A stretch of DNA of 64,000 nt from Cryobacterium sp. PAMC25264 (GCF_019443325.1 NZ_CP080383.1:3968001-4032000), one strand, 5' to 3'. Counted from the stretch's first letter, positions 17,054-26,681 are shown. Numbers and translations are program-made. The notes: a model not told the origin generated them from the letters alone.

Positions 17054-17076
17054 ATTTGTTGCAATTACCAACATAT
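17054..17076. promoter_or_regulatory. Candidate ROK-type operator upstream of xylA
   Basis: ATTTGT at 17054-17059 and ACATAT at 17071-17076 are separated by 11 bases, the same layout as at 11593, 22954 and 32450. Its position close to the xylA start would let a bound repressor block xylA and possibly the divergent importer operon. Confidence 0.62.
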
Positions 17077-17242
17077 TACACACGGCGAGAGCATTCGTAC
17101 AGACGCTCGTCTGCATCGTTGGAAAATGCCCGGCCACAACTTATTCGCCCAAACGCCGAGTGTCCCTCAGGAATGGCCATCGAGCCGTCGAACGGTTTCG
17201 ACGATTAACACCACTAATAGACCGGGAGGCCAGGGAGGCAGT

Positions 17243-17291
17243 GTTTCACACCCCCCAAAGGTGGGCATTTCAGATTTGCCCCTTGTGAAAC
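17243..17291. promoter_or_regulatory. Inverted repeat in the xylA-chvE intergenic region
   Basis: GTTTCACA at 17243-17250 and TGTGAAAC at 17284-17291 are perfect inverted repeats whose centres lie about four helical turns apart. They could be paired half-sites for an activator or repressor of the importer operon. The remaining 17077-17498 also holds ATTA-N7-TAAT near 17205 and a hairpin in which GTTAC and GTAAC enclose an AAGGAG ribosome site at 17365-17380. No separate gene is supported. Confidence 0.35.
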
Positions 17292-17498
17292 AACGGTGGC
17301 CTGAGATAAGTTCTGTCCGTCAACAAAGGCCGCTTTAGCGGTGGGTCAATCACAGCGATGTCCCGTTACAAGGAGGTAACCCTGACACGCGTTTTTCCCA
17401 ATGCCGGGGGAGCGCGGGACAAGATTTCCTCCTCTGGCAGGTACCGGTCTACCGGTGTCTGTGGTGACTGGCAGCTCTCAGAGAGGAAAGCTCCAACA

Positions 17499-18626
17499 AT
17501 GTCCAAGACCAAGAAAATTCTCGCCCTCGCGGCGGCCGGCGTCTTCGCGCTGACGCTCGCATCCTGTTCAAGCAGTGGATCCACGTCGGGAAGCTCCGAC
17601 GCTGCCGGCGCCGGAGGGGCCGACTGCAACGTCGGTATCTCGATGCCCACCCGTTCACTCGAACGCTGGATCAACGACGGCGACCAGCTCAAGAAGCTGC
17701 TCGAAGACGCCGGCTGCACGGTCGACCTGCAGTACGCAGACAACAAGACCGACCAGCAGATCAGCCAGATCCAGAACCAGGTCGCCGGCGGATCGAAGAT
17801 CCTCGTCGTGGCCGCCGTCGACGGCAAGGTGCTGGCCCCCGTGCTCGCCGAGGCCAAGAAGCAGGACGCGACCGTCATCGCCTACGACCGCCTGATCAAC
17901 GGCACCCCGGACGTCGACTACTACGCGACCTTCGACAACTACAAGGTGGGGCAGCTGCAGGGCCAGTTCATCGAGAAGGAACTCGACCTCGCCAACGCGA
18001 CCGGGCCGATCAACCTCGAACCGTTCGCCGGCAGCCCCGACGACAACAACGCCAAGTTCTTCTTCTCCGGCGCGTGGGATGTTCTGCTGCCCTACGTCGA
18101 GAAGGGCGTGCTCGTGGTTCCGAGCGGCCAGTCGCCCGCCTCCGACGACGACTGGGCCTCGATCGGCATCCAGGGCTGGGCCAGCGACAAGGCACAGTCC
18201 GAGATGGACAACCGTCTGTCGTCCTTCTACACCGGCGGCGACAAGGTCGACGTGGTGCTCTCCCCGAACGACAGCCTGGCCATCGGCATCGAGGCCTCGC
18301 TGAAGTCCGCCGGATACGCACCGGGCGCCGACTACCCGATCATCACCGGACAGGACGCCGACAAGGCCAACGTTAAGGCGATCCTCGACGGTGAGCAGTC
18401 CATGACTGTGTGGAAGGACACCCGCACGCTCGGCAAGCAGGTCTTCGACATGATCCAGGAGATCGTGGCCGGCAATGACGTCACCGTCAACGACACCAAG
18501 ACCTACGACAACGGCGACCACGTGGTGCCGTCGTACCTGCTCGACCCCGAGGTCGTCGTCAAGGACGATGTGCAGTCCAAGCTCATCGACTCCGGCTTCA
18601 TCAAGGCATCGGACGTCGGCCTCTAA
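17499..18626 (+). CDS. chvE: Monosaccharide ABC transporter substrate-binding lipoprotein (ChvE type)
   Basis: The protein has 375 residues. The signal peptide ends at the lipobox L-A-S-C. The body is a family-4 sugar-binding protein (I-S-M-P-T-R-S-L-E-R-W, Y-D-R-L-I near 130, S-P-N-D-S-L-A-I-G). ATG 17499 is preceded by GAGAGGAAAG; a longer in-frame start at 17358 would spoil the signal peptide. Related ChvE/XylF proteins bind xylose, arabinose, glucose or galactose. Divergence from xylA points to xylose as one substrate. Confidence 0.92.
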   Translation: MSKTKKILALAAAGVFALTLASCSSSGSTSGSSDAAGAGGADCNVGISMPTRSLERWINDGDQLKKLLEDAGCTVDLQYADNKTDQQISQIQNQVAGGSKILVVAAVDGKVLAPVLAEAKKQDATVIAYDRLINGTPDVDYYATFDNYKVGQLQGQFIEKELDLANATGPINLEPFAGSPDDNNAKFFFSGAWDVLLPYVEKGVLVVPSGQSPASDDDWASIGIQGWASDKAQSEMDNRLSSFYTGGDKVDVVLSPNDSLAIGIEASLKSAGYAPGADYPIITGQDADKANVKAILDGEQSMTVWKDTRTLGKQVFDMIQEIVAGNDVTVNDTKTYDNGDHVVPSYLLDPEVVVKDDVQSKLIDSGFIKASDVGL

Positions 18627-18677
18627 CGAGCCGATCGGGGCCGGCTCGTCCAGCCAGGGCGGGCCGGCCCATCCGAC

Positions 18678-18701
18678 GGGCACCCGGGAAACCGGGTGCC
18701 C
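18678..18701 (+). promoter_or_regulatory. Intercistronic stem-loop with GAAA loop after chvE
   Basis: GGGCACCCGG and CCGGGTGCCC form a perfect 10-bp stem closed by a GAAA tetraloop, 27 bases before the ATPase start. No T-run follows. It is suited to protecting the chvE message from 3' decay. Confidence 0.65.
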
Positions 18702-18728
18702 GGTCCATCAGCAAACCAGGAGAGCGTA

Positions 18729-20261
18729 GTGGAGCATTCGATCATCCTCAGGATGAACAACATCGTGAAGGACTTCAATGGGGTGAAGGCCCTCGACGGC
18801 GTGTCCCTCGAGGTCACGAGGGGGCAGGTGCACGGCATCTGTGGGGAGAACGGCGCGGGCAAGTCCACGCTGATGAAGGTGCTCAGCGGCGTATACCCGG
18901 TCGGGAGCTTCGACGGGACCATCGAGTTCGAGGACCACGAGGTGGCTTACAAGTCAATCAACGACAGCGAACACGACGGCATCGTCATCATCCACCAGGA
19001 ACTGGCGCTGAGCCCGTACCTGTCCATCGCCGAGAACATCTTCCTCGGCAACGAGAACGCCACCCGCGGGGTGATCGACTGGAACAAAACCAACCGTGAG
19101 GCCGCCCTGCTGCTGGCCCGGGTGGGCCTGGACGAGAACCCGGCCACCAAGATCCTCGAGCTCGGTGTGGGCAAGCAGCAGCTCGTGGAGATCGCTAAGG
19201 CGCTCTCCAAACGGGTCAAGCTGCTCATCCTCGACGAGCCCACCGCCGCCCTGAACGACGAAGACTCCACGCACCTGCTGGGCCTGATCGATCACCTGCG
19301 CACGCAGGGCATCACGTGCATCATCATTTCCCACAAGCTCAAGGAGATCAAACGCATCGCCGACACCGTCACGGTGATCCGGGACGGCAAGACCATCGAG
19401 ACCATCCCGATGGACGGACCGGATGCGACCGAGGCGCACATCATCCGCGCCATGGTCGGCCGCGACCTCAATAACCTGTTCCCGCCGCGGGAACCCGCCA
19501 TCGGCGCCGAGGTGCTGCGGGTGGAGAACTGGACCGTGCACCACCCGGTCGACGTGGCCCGCAAGGTCGTCGACGGCGCATCCTTCACCGTCAACGCCGG
19601 TGAGATCGTCGGGTTCGCCGGCCTCATGGGCGCCGGGCGCACCGAACTGGCGATGAGCCTGTTCGGCCACTCCTACGGCACCAACATCTCCGGCCAGGTC
19701 TTCAAGGACGGCACTGAGATCCACATGCGCACGGTGGGGGAGGCTATCGAGCACGGCTTCGCTTACGCCACCGAGGACCGTAAGCGCTACGGCCTCAACC
19801 TCATCGGCGACATCACCGTGAACGTGTCGGCTGCGGCCCTGGCCAAGCTCGCCAAGTACGGCGTGATCGACCGGCACCGCGAGTACAAGGTCGCCGACTC
19901 GTACCGCCAGAAGATGAACATCAAGGCGCCGTCGGTCGGATCGATCACCGGCAAGCTCTCCGGCGGAAACCAGCAGAAGGTGGTGCTGTCGAAGTGGATC
20001 TTCTCCGGCCCCGACGTGCTGATCCTCGATGAGCCCACCCGCGGCATCGACGTGGGCGCCAAGTACGAGATCTACGGCATCATCAACGAACTCGCGGCGC
20101 AGGGCAAGGCGGTCATCGTGATCTCCTCCGAGCTGCCCGAGCTGATCGGCATCTGCGATCGCATCTACGCGATCTCGGAAGGAAAACTCACCGGCGAGGT
20201 CGCCAAGGCCGACGCGTCGCAGGAAACCCTCATGCATTACATGACCGCAGGAAAGGACTGA
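18729..20261 (+). CDS. mmsA: Monosaccharide ABC transporter ATP-binding protein (tandem domains)
   Basis: This is a 510-residue protein with two fused ABC domains. Domain 1 has Walker A G-E-N-G-A-G-K-S at 39-46, Q-loop H-Q-E-L, signature L-G-V-G-K-Q-Q and Walker B L-L-I-L-D-E-P-T. Domain 2 has a degenerate Walker A (G-L-M-G-A-G-R-T) but an intact signature L-S-G-G-N-Q-Q and Walker B, as usual in this family. The GTG at 18729 is taken as the start because CAGGAGAG lies before it. It energises uptake through the next gene's channel. Confidence 0.93.
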   Translation: MEHSIILRMNNIVKDFNGVKALDGVSLEVTRGQVHGICGENGAGKSTLMKVLSGVYPVGSFDGTIEFEDHEVAYKSINDSEHDGIVIIHQELALSPYLSIAENIFLGNENATRGVIDWNKTNREAALLLARVGLDENPATKILELGVGKQQLVEIAKALSKRVKLLILDEPTAALNDEDSTHLLGLIDHLRTQGITCIIISHKLKEIKRIADTVTVIRDGKTIETIPMDGPDATEAHIIRAMVGRDLNNLFPPREPAIGAEVLRVENWTVHHPVDVARKVVDGASFTVNAGEIVGFAGLMGAGRTELAMSLFGHSYGTNISGQVFKDGTEIHMRTVGEAIEHGFAYATEDRKRYGLNLIGDITVNVSAAALAKLAKYGVIDRHREYKVADSYRQKMNIKAPSVGSITGKLSGGNQQKVVLSKWIFSGPDVLILDEPTRGIDVGAKYEIYGIINELAAQGKAVIVISSELPELIGICDRIYAISEGKLTGEVAKADASQETLMHYMTAGKD

Positions 20262-20266
20262 GCGCG

Positions 20267-21487
20267 ATGACCACCACCACGCCAGCGAGCAGCAAGGCGC
20301 CCACAGAACCACCCGTGAAGCGACGGATGCCCAAGCTCTCGATCAACCTTCGCCAGTACGGCATCGTCGCGGCCCTAGCCGTGATCGTCATCCTGTTCCA
20401 GATCCTCACCGACGGGCGCCTCCTGCTGCCCGGCAACGTGAACAACCTCATCCAGCAGAACGCCTACGTGCTGATCCTCGCGATCGGCATGGTCATCGTG
20501 ATCATCGCCGGGCACATCGACCTCTCGGTCGGATCCGTCGTGGCCATGGTCGGCGCCGTCGCCGCGATCAGCATGAACAACTGGGGCCTGCCCTGGTGGG
20601 CCGCGGTCATCGTGTCGCTGCTGGTCGGCGCCCTGGTCGGCGCCTGGCAGGGCTACTGGGTGGCCTTCGTGGGCATCCCGGCGTTCATCGTCACCCTGGC
20701 GGGCATGCTCATCTTCCGCGGGCTCACCCTCGTGCTGCTCACCGGTGGCACCATCAGCGGCCTGCCGCCGGAGTTCACCGCGATCGGCGCCGGCTGGCTG
20801 CCGTCGTACCTGGGCGAACTGGGCGGGCGCGACGTGCTCACCCTGGCGCTGGGCATCCTCACCGCCGTGGCCCTGATCGTCTTCCAGCTGCGCACCCGGG
20901 CCACGCTGGCCCGGCTCGACCTGCCGCGCGAACCTGCCGCATCGATGTGGACCAAGAACGGCATCGCCGCGGTGGCGATCATCTGGTTCGCCTGGTTGCT
21001 CAGCGACTACAGCGGCACCCCGATCATCCTGATCGTGCTGGCCGCGCTCATCCTGATCTACAACTTCGTGCTCAACCGCACGGTGTTCGGCCGTCACGTC
21101 TACGCCATGGGTGGCAACCTCTTCGCCGCCGTGATGAGCGGTGTGAAGACCAAGTGGGTCAACTTCTACATCTTCGTCAACATGGGCGTGCTCGCGGGCC
21201 TGGCCGGAGTGGTCTCGACCGCCCGGGCCGGCGGCGCCGTCGCCTCGGCCGGACAGAACTACGAGCTCGACGCCATCGCGGCCGTCTTCATCGGCGGCGC
21301 GGCAGTGCAGGGCGGCGTGGGCACCGTGGTCGGCGCCGTGGTCGGTGGCCTGGTGATGGGCGTGCTCAACATGGGCCTGTCCATCCTCTCGGTGGATGCC
21401 GCCTGGCAGATGACGATCAAGGGGCTGGTGCTGCTGCTGGCCGTGGCGTTTGATATCTTCAACAAGCGGCGCGCTGGGGGACGATAG
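20267..21487 (+). CDS. mmsB: Monosaccharide ABC transporter permease
   Basis: This 406-residue membrane protein of the BPD_transp_2 family has about ten membrane segments and the conserved G-H-I-D-L-S-V-G-S and A-A-V-F-I-G-G-A-A-V-Q-G-G-V-G-T motifs. It starts five bases after the ATPase stop, so the genes form one operon. It is longer than RbsC-type permeases, as is normal for the XylH/GguB/MmsB branch. Confidence 0.92.
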   Translation: MTTTTPASSKAPTEPPVKRRMPKLSINLRQYGIVAALAVIVILFQILTDGRLLLPGNVNNLIQQNAYVLILAIGMVIVIIAGHIDLSVGSVVAMVGAVAAISMNNWGLPWWAAVIVSLLVGALVGAWQGYWVAFVGIPAFIVTLAGMLIFRGLTLVLLTGGTISGLPPEFTAIGAGWLPSYLGELGGRDVLTLALGILTAVALIVFQLRTRATLARLDLPREPAASMWTKNGIAAVAIIWFAWLLSDYSGTPIILIVLAALILIYNFVLNRTVFGRHVYAMGGNLFAAVMSGVKTKWVNFYIFVNMGVLAGLAGVVSTARAGGAVASAGQNYELDAIAAVFIGGAAVQGGVGTVVGAVVGGLVMGVLNMGLSILSVDAAWQMTIKGLVLLLAVAFDIFNKRRAGGR

Positions 21488-21504
21488 TACTGAACCCGTC
21501 GGGA

Positions 21505-22779
21505 GTGCCTGTCGACGCAGCCACCCGGCAGGCTTCCACCCGAGAGGACAGTGACCCACCCGTGACCTATGCGCCACCCACCCTCGGCACGCGGGGTGGC
21601 ACCAGCAACGACCAGCTCCGGCGGTACAACCTGTCGATGGTGATGACGATGTTGCACCACGCCGGCGGATGCTCACGGGCCGAGCTGACCCGCCGCACCG
21701 GGCTGAACCGTTCCACGATCGCGGCCCTCGTGGCCGAGCTCGTGGAGCTGGGCATGGCGTTCGAGGTGGAACCCGAGAGCGTGGTGGGCCGGGTGGGCCG
21801 GCCGAGCCCGCAGGTGGTGCCGAACCCGGGGCTGGCCGCGATCGCGGTCAACCCCGACATCGACGCCATCACGGTGGGGCTGGTGGGGCTCGGCGGCGAG
21901 GTGATCCGGCGCATCCGGTTCGACACCACCCGAGTGCCCACGGTGGCCGAGGCCATCAACGCCGTCAAGGCCATCGTCGACGGCATGCGCGGCGAGATCG
22001 ATCAGAGCTACAGCATCGCCGGCGTGGGGGTGGCGGTGCCGGCGCTGGTGAACTCGGCCGACGGCCGGGTGCTGATCGCCCCGCACCTGGGCTGGCGGGA
22101 CGCCAACCTGGCCCGCGACCTGGCTCGGGTGCTGGACTACCCGGTCTTCGCCGGCAACGACGCGAGCCTCGGCGCCATCGCCGAAAGCATGTTCGGCGCG
22201 GCCCGCGGCATCAACGACCTCGTCTACCTCAACGGCAGCGCCAGCGGCATCGGCGGCGGCCTCATCATCGGCGGCTCGCCGCTACGCGGCACGAGCGGCT
22301 ACGCGGGGGAGCTCGGCCACACCCTGGTGAACAGTCAGGGGGTGCGCTGCCACTGCGGCCGCATCGGCTGCCTGGAGACCGAGGTGAGCATGGGCCGGCT
22401 GCTCGCGGTGCTGGGGCTGCCCCGCGCCGACCAGGACGAACTCGACATCGCCCTCGGCGTCTCCCGCGACCCGGCCGTGCTGGCCGAGGTGCGCCGGCAG
22501 ATCGAGCTGCTCTCCGAGGCCATCTCCAACTTCGTGAACATGTTCGACCCCGAGATGGTCGTGCTCGGCGGGTTCCTCGGCTCCCTGCTCTCGGTGGGCC
22601 GCGAGCAGCTCACGGCGGCCATGATCGTGCGCTCGATGAGCAGCATCGGCCACACCGTCGCCATCGAACGCGCCAGCCTGGGCTCGCGCCTGATGATGGT
22701 GGGCGCCGCAGAGCTGGCGTTCGCCGGCCTGCTCGACGACCCCGCCGGCTTCGTGCGCGGCCGCGCCGGCCGCCGCTGA
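21505..22779 (+). CDS. xylR: ROK-family repressor, XylR-like (Zn motif intact)
   Basis: The protein has 424 residues from GTG 21505; a GTG at 21562 would give a shorter form that still begins before the DNA-binding domain. The winged helix carries T-G-L-N-R-S-T-I-A-A-L-V as recognition helix. The sugar-kinase-like domain keeps the ROK zinc motif C-H-C-G-R-I-G-C-L-E. It is the last gene of the importer operon, 17 bases after the permease. Candidate sites of one type lie upstream of xylA, xylB and other pentose genes. The ligand is presumably xylose, by analogy with known XylR proteins. Confidence 0.85.
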   Translation: MPVDAATRQASTREDSDPPVTYAPPTLGTRGGTSNDQLRRYNLSMVMTMLHHAGGCSRAELTRRTGLNRSTIAALVAELVELGMAFEVEPESVVGRVGRPSPQVVPNPGLAAIAVNPDIDAITVGLVGLGGEVIRRIRFDTTRVPTVAEAINAVKAIVDGMRGEIDQSYSIAGVGVAVPALVNSADGRVLIAPHLGWRDANLARDLARVLDYPVFAGNDASLGAIAESMFGAARGINDLVYLNGSASGIGGGLIIGGSPLRGTSGYAGELGHTLVNSQGVRCHCGRIGCLETEVSMGRLLAVLGLPRADQDELDIALGVSRDPAVLAEVRRQIELLSEAISNFVNMFDPEMVVLGGFLGSLLSVGREQLTAAMIVRSMSSIGHTVAIERASLGSRLMMVGAAELAFAGLLDDPAGFVRGRAGRR

Positions 22780-22925
22780 CCCCGTCACGTCGGTCGAGGC
22801 CCCCGGTGACCCGGATCCTGCCTCGGCGGTCGAGCTTGTCGAGAGCTGGTGACGTGGGTGGGTCGGCTCGCGGGGTCTCGACAGGCTGGATCGACGAACG
22901 GGTCGCGGTGCGTCGACGAGTTCCG
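22780..22925. repeat. Intergenic copies of the dispersed TCGAC repeat
   Basis: Two opposed copies (GGTCGAGCTTGTCGAG near 22829 and GGTCTCGACAGGCTGGATC near 22875), plus a partial copy near 22794, fill the space after the ROK gene. They may fold as a hairpin and separate this operon from the next. Confidence 0.6.
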
Positions 22926-22953
22926 CCGGAGCCGCTGGCGCCCCTGATCGGGC

Positions 22954-22976
22954 ATTTGTAGACAATCACCACAAAT
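22954..22976. promoter_or_regulatory. Candidate ROK-type operator upstream of LacI gene 3
   Basis: ATTTGT at 22954-22959 and ACAAAT at 22971-22976 are perfect inverted repeats with an 11-base spacer. It is the most symmetric of the four sites in the window. It lies 130 bases before the LacI gene of the xyloglucan-type cassette, so xylose-responsive control of that cassette is plausible. Confidence 0.62.
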
Positions 22977-23020
22977 TACTTGCGGAACCGTGGATGCGTG
23001 TCGTAGGCTCCTAGAGCAGC

Positions 23021-23036
23021 AGTCGAAACGTTTAGC
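23021..23036. promoter_or_regulatory. LacI-type operator before LacI gene 3
   Basis: TCGAAACGTTT at 23023-23033 repeats 11 bases of the strong palindrome at 24149-24172; the right arm is degenerate. The location suggests weak autoregulation. Confidence 0.55.
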
Positions 23037-23105
23037 CGAACGGCCGCTGAATGGGTGCACCACCGCATCCCACCGCGCTTGAACCGATACGACGATGGAG
23101 TCCCG

Positions 23106-24119
23106 ATGGCCAACATTCACGACGTTGCCCGCGTCGCCGGGGTGTCCATCAGCACGGTCTCCTACGCCCTGAGCGGCAAGCGCTCCATCGCCGCCTCCAC
23201 CAAGCAGCGCATCGACGAGGCCGTTCTCGAGCTCGACTACCGGGCCAACGCCGGTGCGCGGATGCTCAAGGGCGCGCGCACCAACATCCTCGCGTTGAGT
23301 GCCCCGCTGCACGCCGGAACCCACGCTCCGGCGCACATGACCTTCGTGCTCTCGGTGGTCACGGCCGCCCGCAAGTACGACTACGACGTGCTGCTGCTCA
23401 CCCAGGACGAAGCCACCAGCGGCCTCCGCCGGGTGGTGCGCAGCTCCCTGGTGGATGGCATCGTGCTGCTGGACGTCTCCACCGCCGATCCCCGCACCGA
23501 CCTGGTTCGCGAGCTCGGCCTGCCGGCCACGGTGATCGGCATCCCCACCGACACCGACGGCCTCACCTGCGTCGACCTCGACTTCGAGCAGGCTGCCGTG
23601 ATGGCCGTGCGTCGGCTGGTCGACCTCGGCCACCGCGAGATCGGCCTGATCGGCCAGGCCCCGCTGATCTACGAGCGCGGATCGAACTTCCCGCCGCGTT
23701 TCCGCGACGCCTTCCTGGCCGAGGCCGCCCGCCTCGGCGTCACCACGGCCTTCACCCCCGCTGCCGAGGAATCGGCCGGGGTGCGCGCCGCGCTGGACGG
23801 CCTCACCGCGTCGCTGCCCGGCATGACCGGCCTGGTGCTGCACTGCAACGAACCCGTGCAGTCCATGGTGCTCGACCTGCTCACCCAGCGCGGCATCAGC
23901 GTGCCGAACGACCTGTCGGTCGTCTCGGCCTGCTCCAGCTTCTCCACCGACCATCTCAATCCGCCCCTCGACGTGATCCCCCTGCCTGCTGACCAGTCCT
24001 GCACTCGCGCAATCGAGCTCACGATGGCCCAGCTGAGCGGGAACGCCGAGCCGCACGTCGAGTTCATCGAACCGACGTACGTCGAGCTAGGCTCGACGAC
24101 CGCCCGCCGCCGCCACTAG
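23106..24119 (+). CDS. LacI-family regulator of the xyloglucan-type cassette
   Basis: The protein has 337 residues. The helix-turn-helix starts at once (N-I-H-D-V-A-R-V-A-G-V-S-I-S-T-V-S-Y-A-L), with hinge R-A-N-A-G-A-R-M-L-K-G. ATG 23106 has GGAG five bases upstream; an in-frame ATG at 23055 adds 17 unconserved residues. The effector domain is of the usual length. It should repress the downstream importer and glycosidase genes through the palindrome at 24149. Confidence 0.88.
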   Translation: MANIHDVARVAGVSISTVSYALSGKRSIAASTKQRIDEAVLELDYRANAGARMLKGARTNILALSAPLHAGTHAPAHMTFVLSVVTAARKYDYDVLLLTQDEATSGLRRVVRSSLVDGIVLLDVSTADPRTDLVRELGLPATVIGIPTDTDGLTCVDLDFEQAAVMAVRRLVDLGHREIGLIGQAPLIYERGSNFPPRFRDAFLAEAARLGVTTAFTPAAEESAGVRAALDGLTASLPGMTGLVLHCNEPVQSMVLDLLTQRGISVPNDLSVVSACSSFSTDHLNPPLDVIPLPADQSCTRAIELTMAQLSGNAEPHVEFIEPTYVELGSTTARRRH

Positions 24120-24148
24120 GACCCGGAAAGGAAGTTTTTTCGCGGGCC

Positions 24149-24172
24149 AACTATCGAAACGTTTCGAAAGTT
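24149..24172. promoter_or_regulatory. LacI operator of the xyloglucan-type cassette
   Basis: This 24-bp palindrome has one mismatched pair. Its perfect core TCGAAACGTTTCGA lies at 24154-24167 with the central CG typical of LacI-family sites. It lies between the regulator stop and the binding-protein gene. A partial copy precedes the regulator itself. Confidence 0.75.
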
Positions 24173-24270
24173 GCCCGCCGCCCAACGTTCCACCGCACCG
24201 TGCTCCACCGCACCACAGCCCCATCACCCCGTGCATCATCACCCGTGCATCACTACAAGGAAGTAGAACA

Positions 24271-25569
24271 GTGAAGAAAACCAAGAGAAGCCTCGCCGGC
24301 ATTGCCGTGCTGGGCGTCAGCGCCCTCCTCCTCTCCGGCTGCTCGGCCGGCGGATCCGGTGGGGGCGACGAGAACACCCTCAAGCTCTGGCACTTCGAGA
24401 GCGACACCAGCGCCATGGGCATCGCCTGGGACGAAGCCATCAAGGTCTTCGAGGAAGAGACCGGCGCCACGGTCGAATTCGAGGAGAAGAGCTTCGAACA
24501 GATCCGCTCCACGGCCAGCCAGGTGCTCAACTCCGACCAGGCGCCCGACATCCTCGAGTACAACAAGGGCAACGCCACCGCCGGCCTGCTTGCGAGCCAG
24601 GGCCTGTTGACCGACCTCGACGACGCCTACGCCGAATACGGCTGGGACGACGCGCTCGCCCCGTCACTGCAGACCACCGCCCGGTATGACGAAGACGGCA
24701 TCATGGGCTCCGGCGCGTTCTACGGGGTGCCCAACTACGGCGAGTTCGTGGAGATGTACTACAACAAGGACATGTTCGCGGCTGCCGGCCTCGAGGTGCC
24801 CACCACGGTCGCCGAACTCGAGAGCGTCATGAAGGCGTTCACCGACCAGGGCATCACCCCGCTGGCCGAGTCGGCCGCGGAATACCCGCTTGGCCAGCTC
24901 TGGTACCAGCTCGCGCTGACCAAGGCCGACCGCAGCTTCGTCGACGACTACCAGCTCTACACCGGCGACGTCGACTGGAGCGGCCCCGAGCTGAGCTACG
25001 CGACCGAGACCATCAAGGACTGGACCGACGCCGGCTACATCTCCACCGACGCCAGCGGCTTCAAGGCAGAGGATGCCGGCACCGCGTTCATCAACGGCAC
25101 CTACCCGATCTTCTTCTCGGGTTCGTGGTGGCACAACCGGTTCACCACCGAGGCCACCGGCTTCGACTGGGGCACGTTCCTCTTCCCCGAGGCCGAAATG
25201 TCGCCCGGCTCCGCCGGCAACATGTGGGTTATCCCGGAGAAGGCCAAGAACAAGGACCTCGCCACCCAGTTCATCGACATCACGATGCGCCCGGAGATCC
25301 AGGCCCTCATCGGCAACAACGGCGGTATCCCCGTCGCGGCGAACACCGCAGACATCACCGACCCGAAGAGCCAGGAACTGATCGGCAACTTCAACGCGCT
25401 GACCGAGAAGGACGGCATCGCGTTCTACCCCGACTGGCCCACCGCCACCTTCTACGACCAGCTGAACGCCGGCCTGCAGGAGCTCATCAACGGCACCAAG
25501 TCGCCGGCTGACGTCAACGAACAGCTCGGCGGTCAGTACCAGTCTGGCGTCGACGACATCGTCGGCTAA
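24271..25569 (+). CDS. Sugar ABC transporter substrate-binding lipoprotein (xyloglucan-type cassette)
   Basis: The protein has 432 residues from GTG 24271, with ACAAGGAAG upstream. The signal peptide K-K-T-K-R-S-L ends in the lipobox L-S-G-C, and the mature part is a family-1 solute-binding protein (L-K-L-W-H-F-E-S, N-Y-G-E-F-V-E-M-Y-Y-N-K-D). It delivers an oligosaccharide to the two permeases. The alpha-xylosidase in the same operon suggests xylosylated glucosides such as isoprimeverose or xyloglucan fragments. Confidence 0.9.
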   Translation: MKKTKRSLAGIAVLGVSALLLSGCSAGGSGGGDENTLKLWHFESDTSAMGIAWDEAIKVFEEETGATVEFEEKSFEQIRSTASQVLNSDQAPDILEYNKGNATAGLLASQGLLTDLDDAYAEYGWDDALAPSLQTTARYDEDGIMGSGAFYGVPNYGEFVEMYYNKDMFAAAGLEVPTTVAELESVMKAFTDQGITPLAESAAEYPLGQLWYQLALTKADRSFVDDYQLYTGDVDWSGPELSYATETIKDWTDAGYISTDASGFKAEDAGTAFINGTYPIFFSGSWWHNRFTTEATGFDWGTFLFPEAEMSPGSAGNMWVIPEKAKNKDLATQFIDITMRPEIQALIGNNGGIPVAANTADITDPKSQELIGNFNALTEKDGIAFYPDWPTATFYDQLNAGLQELINGTKSPADVNEQLGGQYQSGVDDIVG

Positions 25570-25628
25570 CACTCCACCGAGCCCGGCTCGACCGGTACCA
25601 CCCCCCCCGGTACCACCCCGCAGTACCC

Positions 25629-25654
25629 GGCCGGGGGCCTCACGGCCCCCGGCC
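25629..25654 (+). promoter_or_regulatory. Intercistronic stem-loop after binding-protein gene 3
   Basis: GGCCGGGGGCC (25629-25639) and GGCCCCCGGCC (25644-25654) form a perfect 11-bp all-GC stem with a TCAC loop, just before the first permease. Next to it is a direct repeat of CCGGTACCACC. A role in favouring binding-protein expression is likely. Confidence 0.65.
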
Positions 25655-25691
25655 ACCACTGACAGACAGAGACAGAAGAGAAGGAAAGCGC

Positions 25692-26681
25692 ATGACGACA
25701 GCATCCGTGCTCCATGCACCCGGCGATGCATCCGGCGATGCTCCGTCGACAGGCAACCGCCCTGTCCGGCAGAGCCTCATCCCGGGAAGCAACCCCCAGA
25801 AATTCTGGATCTATCTCATTCCGGGACTGGCGCTGCTCACGCTGATCATCGTGATCCCGCTGGTGTGGAACGTGTACCTCACCTTCACCGACTACCGCGG
25901 CATCAAACCGCCGGAATGGGTGGGCCTGAAGAACTGGGCCAAGCTCGCCGGCGACACCACCTTCTGGACCTCGTTCGGCAACTCGATCGCCATGATCGTA
26001 GCCATGGTCGTCGTGCCCACCCTGCTCGGCCTGGTGCTTGCCGCCATGCTCTTCGACCTGATCGGCAAGAAGTTCGGCGGCAAGATCGCCAGCTTCCTGC
26101 GCGCCACCTACTACCTTCCGCAGATCCTGCCCGGCGTCGTCGCCGCGATCGTGATCGGCTGGATCCTGCGCCCGCAGAACGGCGCCCTCAACCAGGTGCT
26201 CGAGGGTGTGGGCCTGGGCGGCCTCACCCACAACTGGCTCGGCAGTCCCGACACCGCTCTGCCCAGCATCATGGTCATCATGATCTGGGTGCAGCTGGGC
26301 TACCCGATCGTCATCTTCATGGCCGCCCTGCAGCGGGTCGACCCCGAGCTCTATGAGGCGGCGGAACTCGACGGCGCCAACTGGATCCAACGATTCCGCG
26401 CCATCACGGTCAGCATCATCCGCCCCGAGATCTTCGTGGTCACCCTCACCTGCACGATCGCGGCACTCAAGGTCTTCGGCCCGATCTACACCCTCACCGG
26501 CGGCGGGCCCGGAACCTCCACCATCGTGCCCGCGTACTACGCGTACAGCGAGTTCTTCCAGTCCCAGCAGGTGGGCTACGGCGCGACCATCGCGACCGCC
26601 CTCACCATCGTCATCGCCGCCGTCTCGGTCGTCTTCCTCCTCGCCCAGACCCGACTCGAGCGTAAAGAAGAGGAACGCTAA
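25692..26681 (+). CDS. Sugar ABC transporter permease, MalF type (xyloglucan-type cassette)
   Basis: The protein has 329 residues and six predicted membrane segments. The EAA loop E-A-A-E-L-D-G-A-N lies near residue 222. AGAAGGAAAG precedes the ATG. The stop overlaps the next start by one base (TAATG), so the two channel subunits are translated together. Confidence 0.9.
   Translation: MTTASVLHAPGDASGDAPSTGNRPVRQSLIPGSNPQKFWIYLIPGLALLTLIIVIPLVWNVYLTFTDYRGIKPPEWVGLKNWAKLAGDTTFWTSFGNSIAMIVAMVVVPTLLGLVLAAMLFDLIGKKFGGKIASFLRATYYLPQILPGVVAAIVIGWILRPQNGALNQVLEGVGLGGLTHNWLGSPDTALPSIMVIMIWVQLGYPIVIFMAALQRVDPELYEAAELDGANWIQRFRAITVSIIRPEIFVVTLTCTIAALKVFGPIYTLTGGGPGTSTIVPAYYAYSEFFQSQQVGYGATIATALTIVIAAVSVVFLLAQTRLERKEEER

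Noticed and set aside
17358..17498. 47-residue N-terminal extension of ChvE from ATG 17358
   Set aside because: It would precede a complete lipoprotein signal peptide that has its own ribosome site at 17499.
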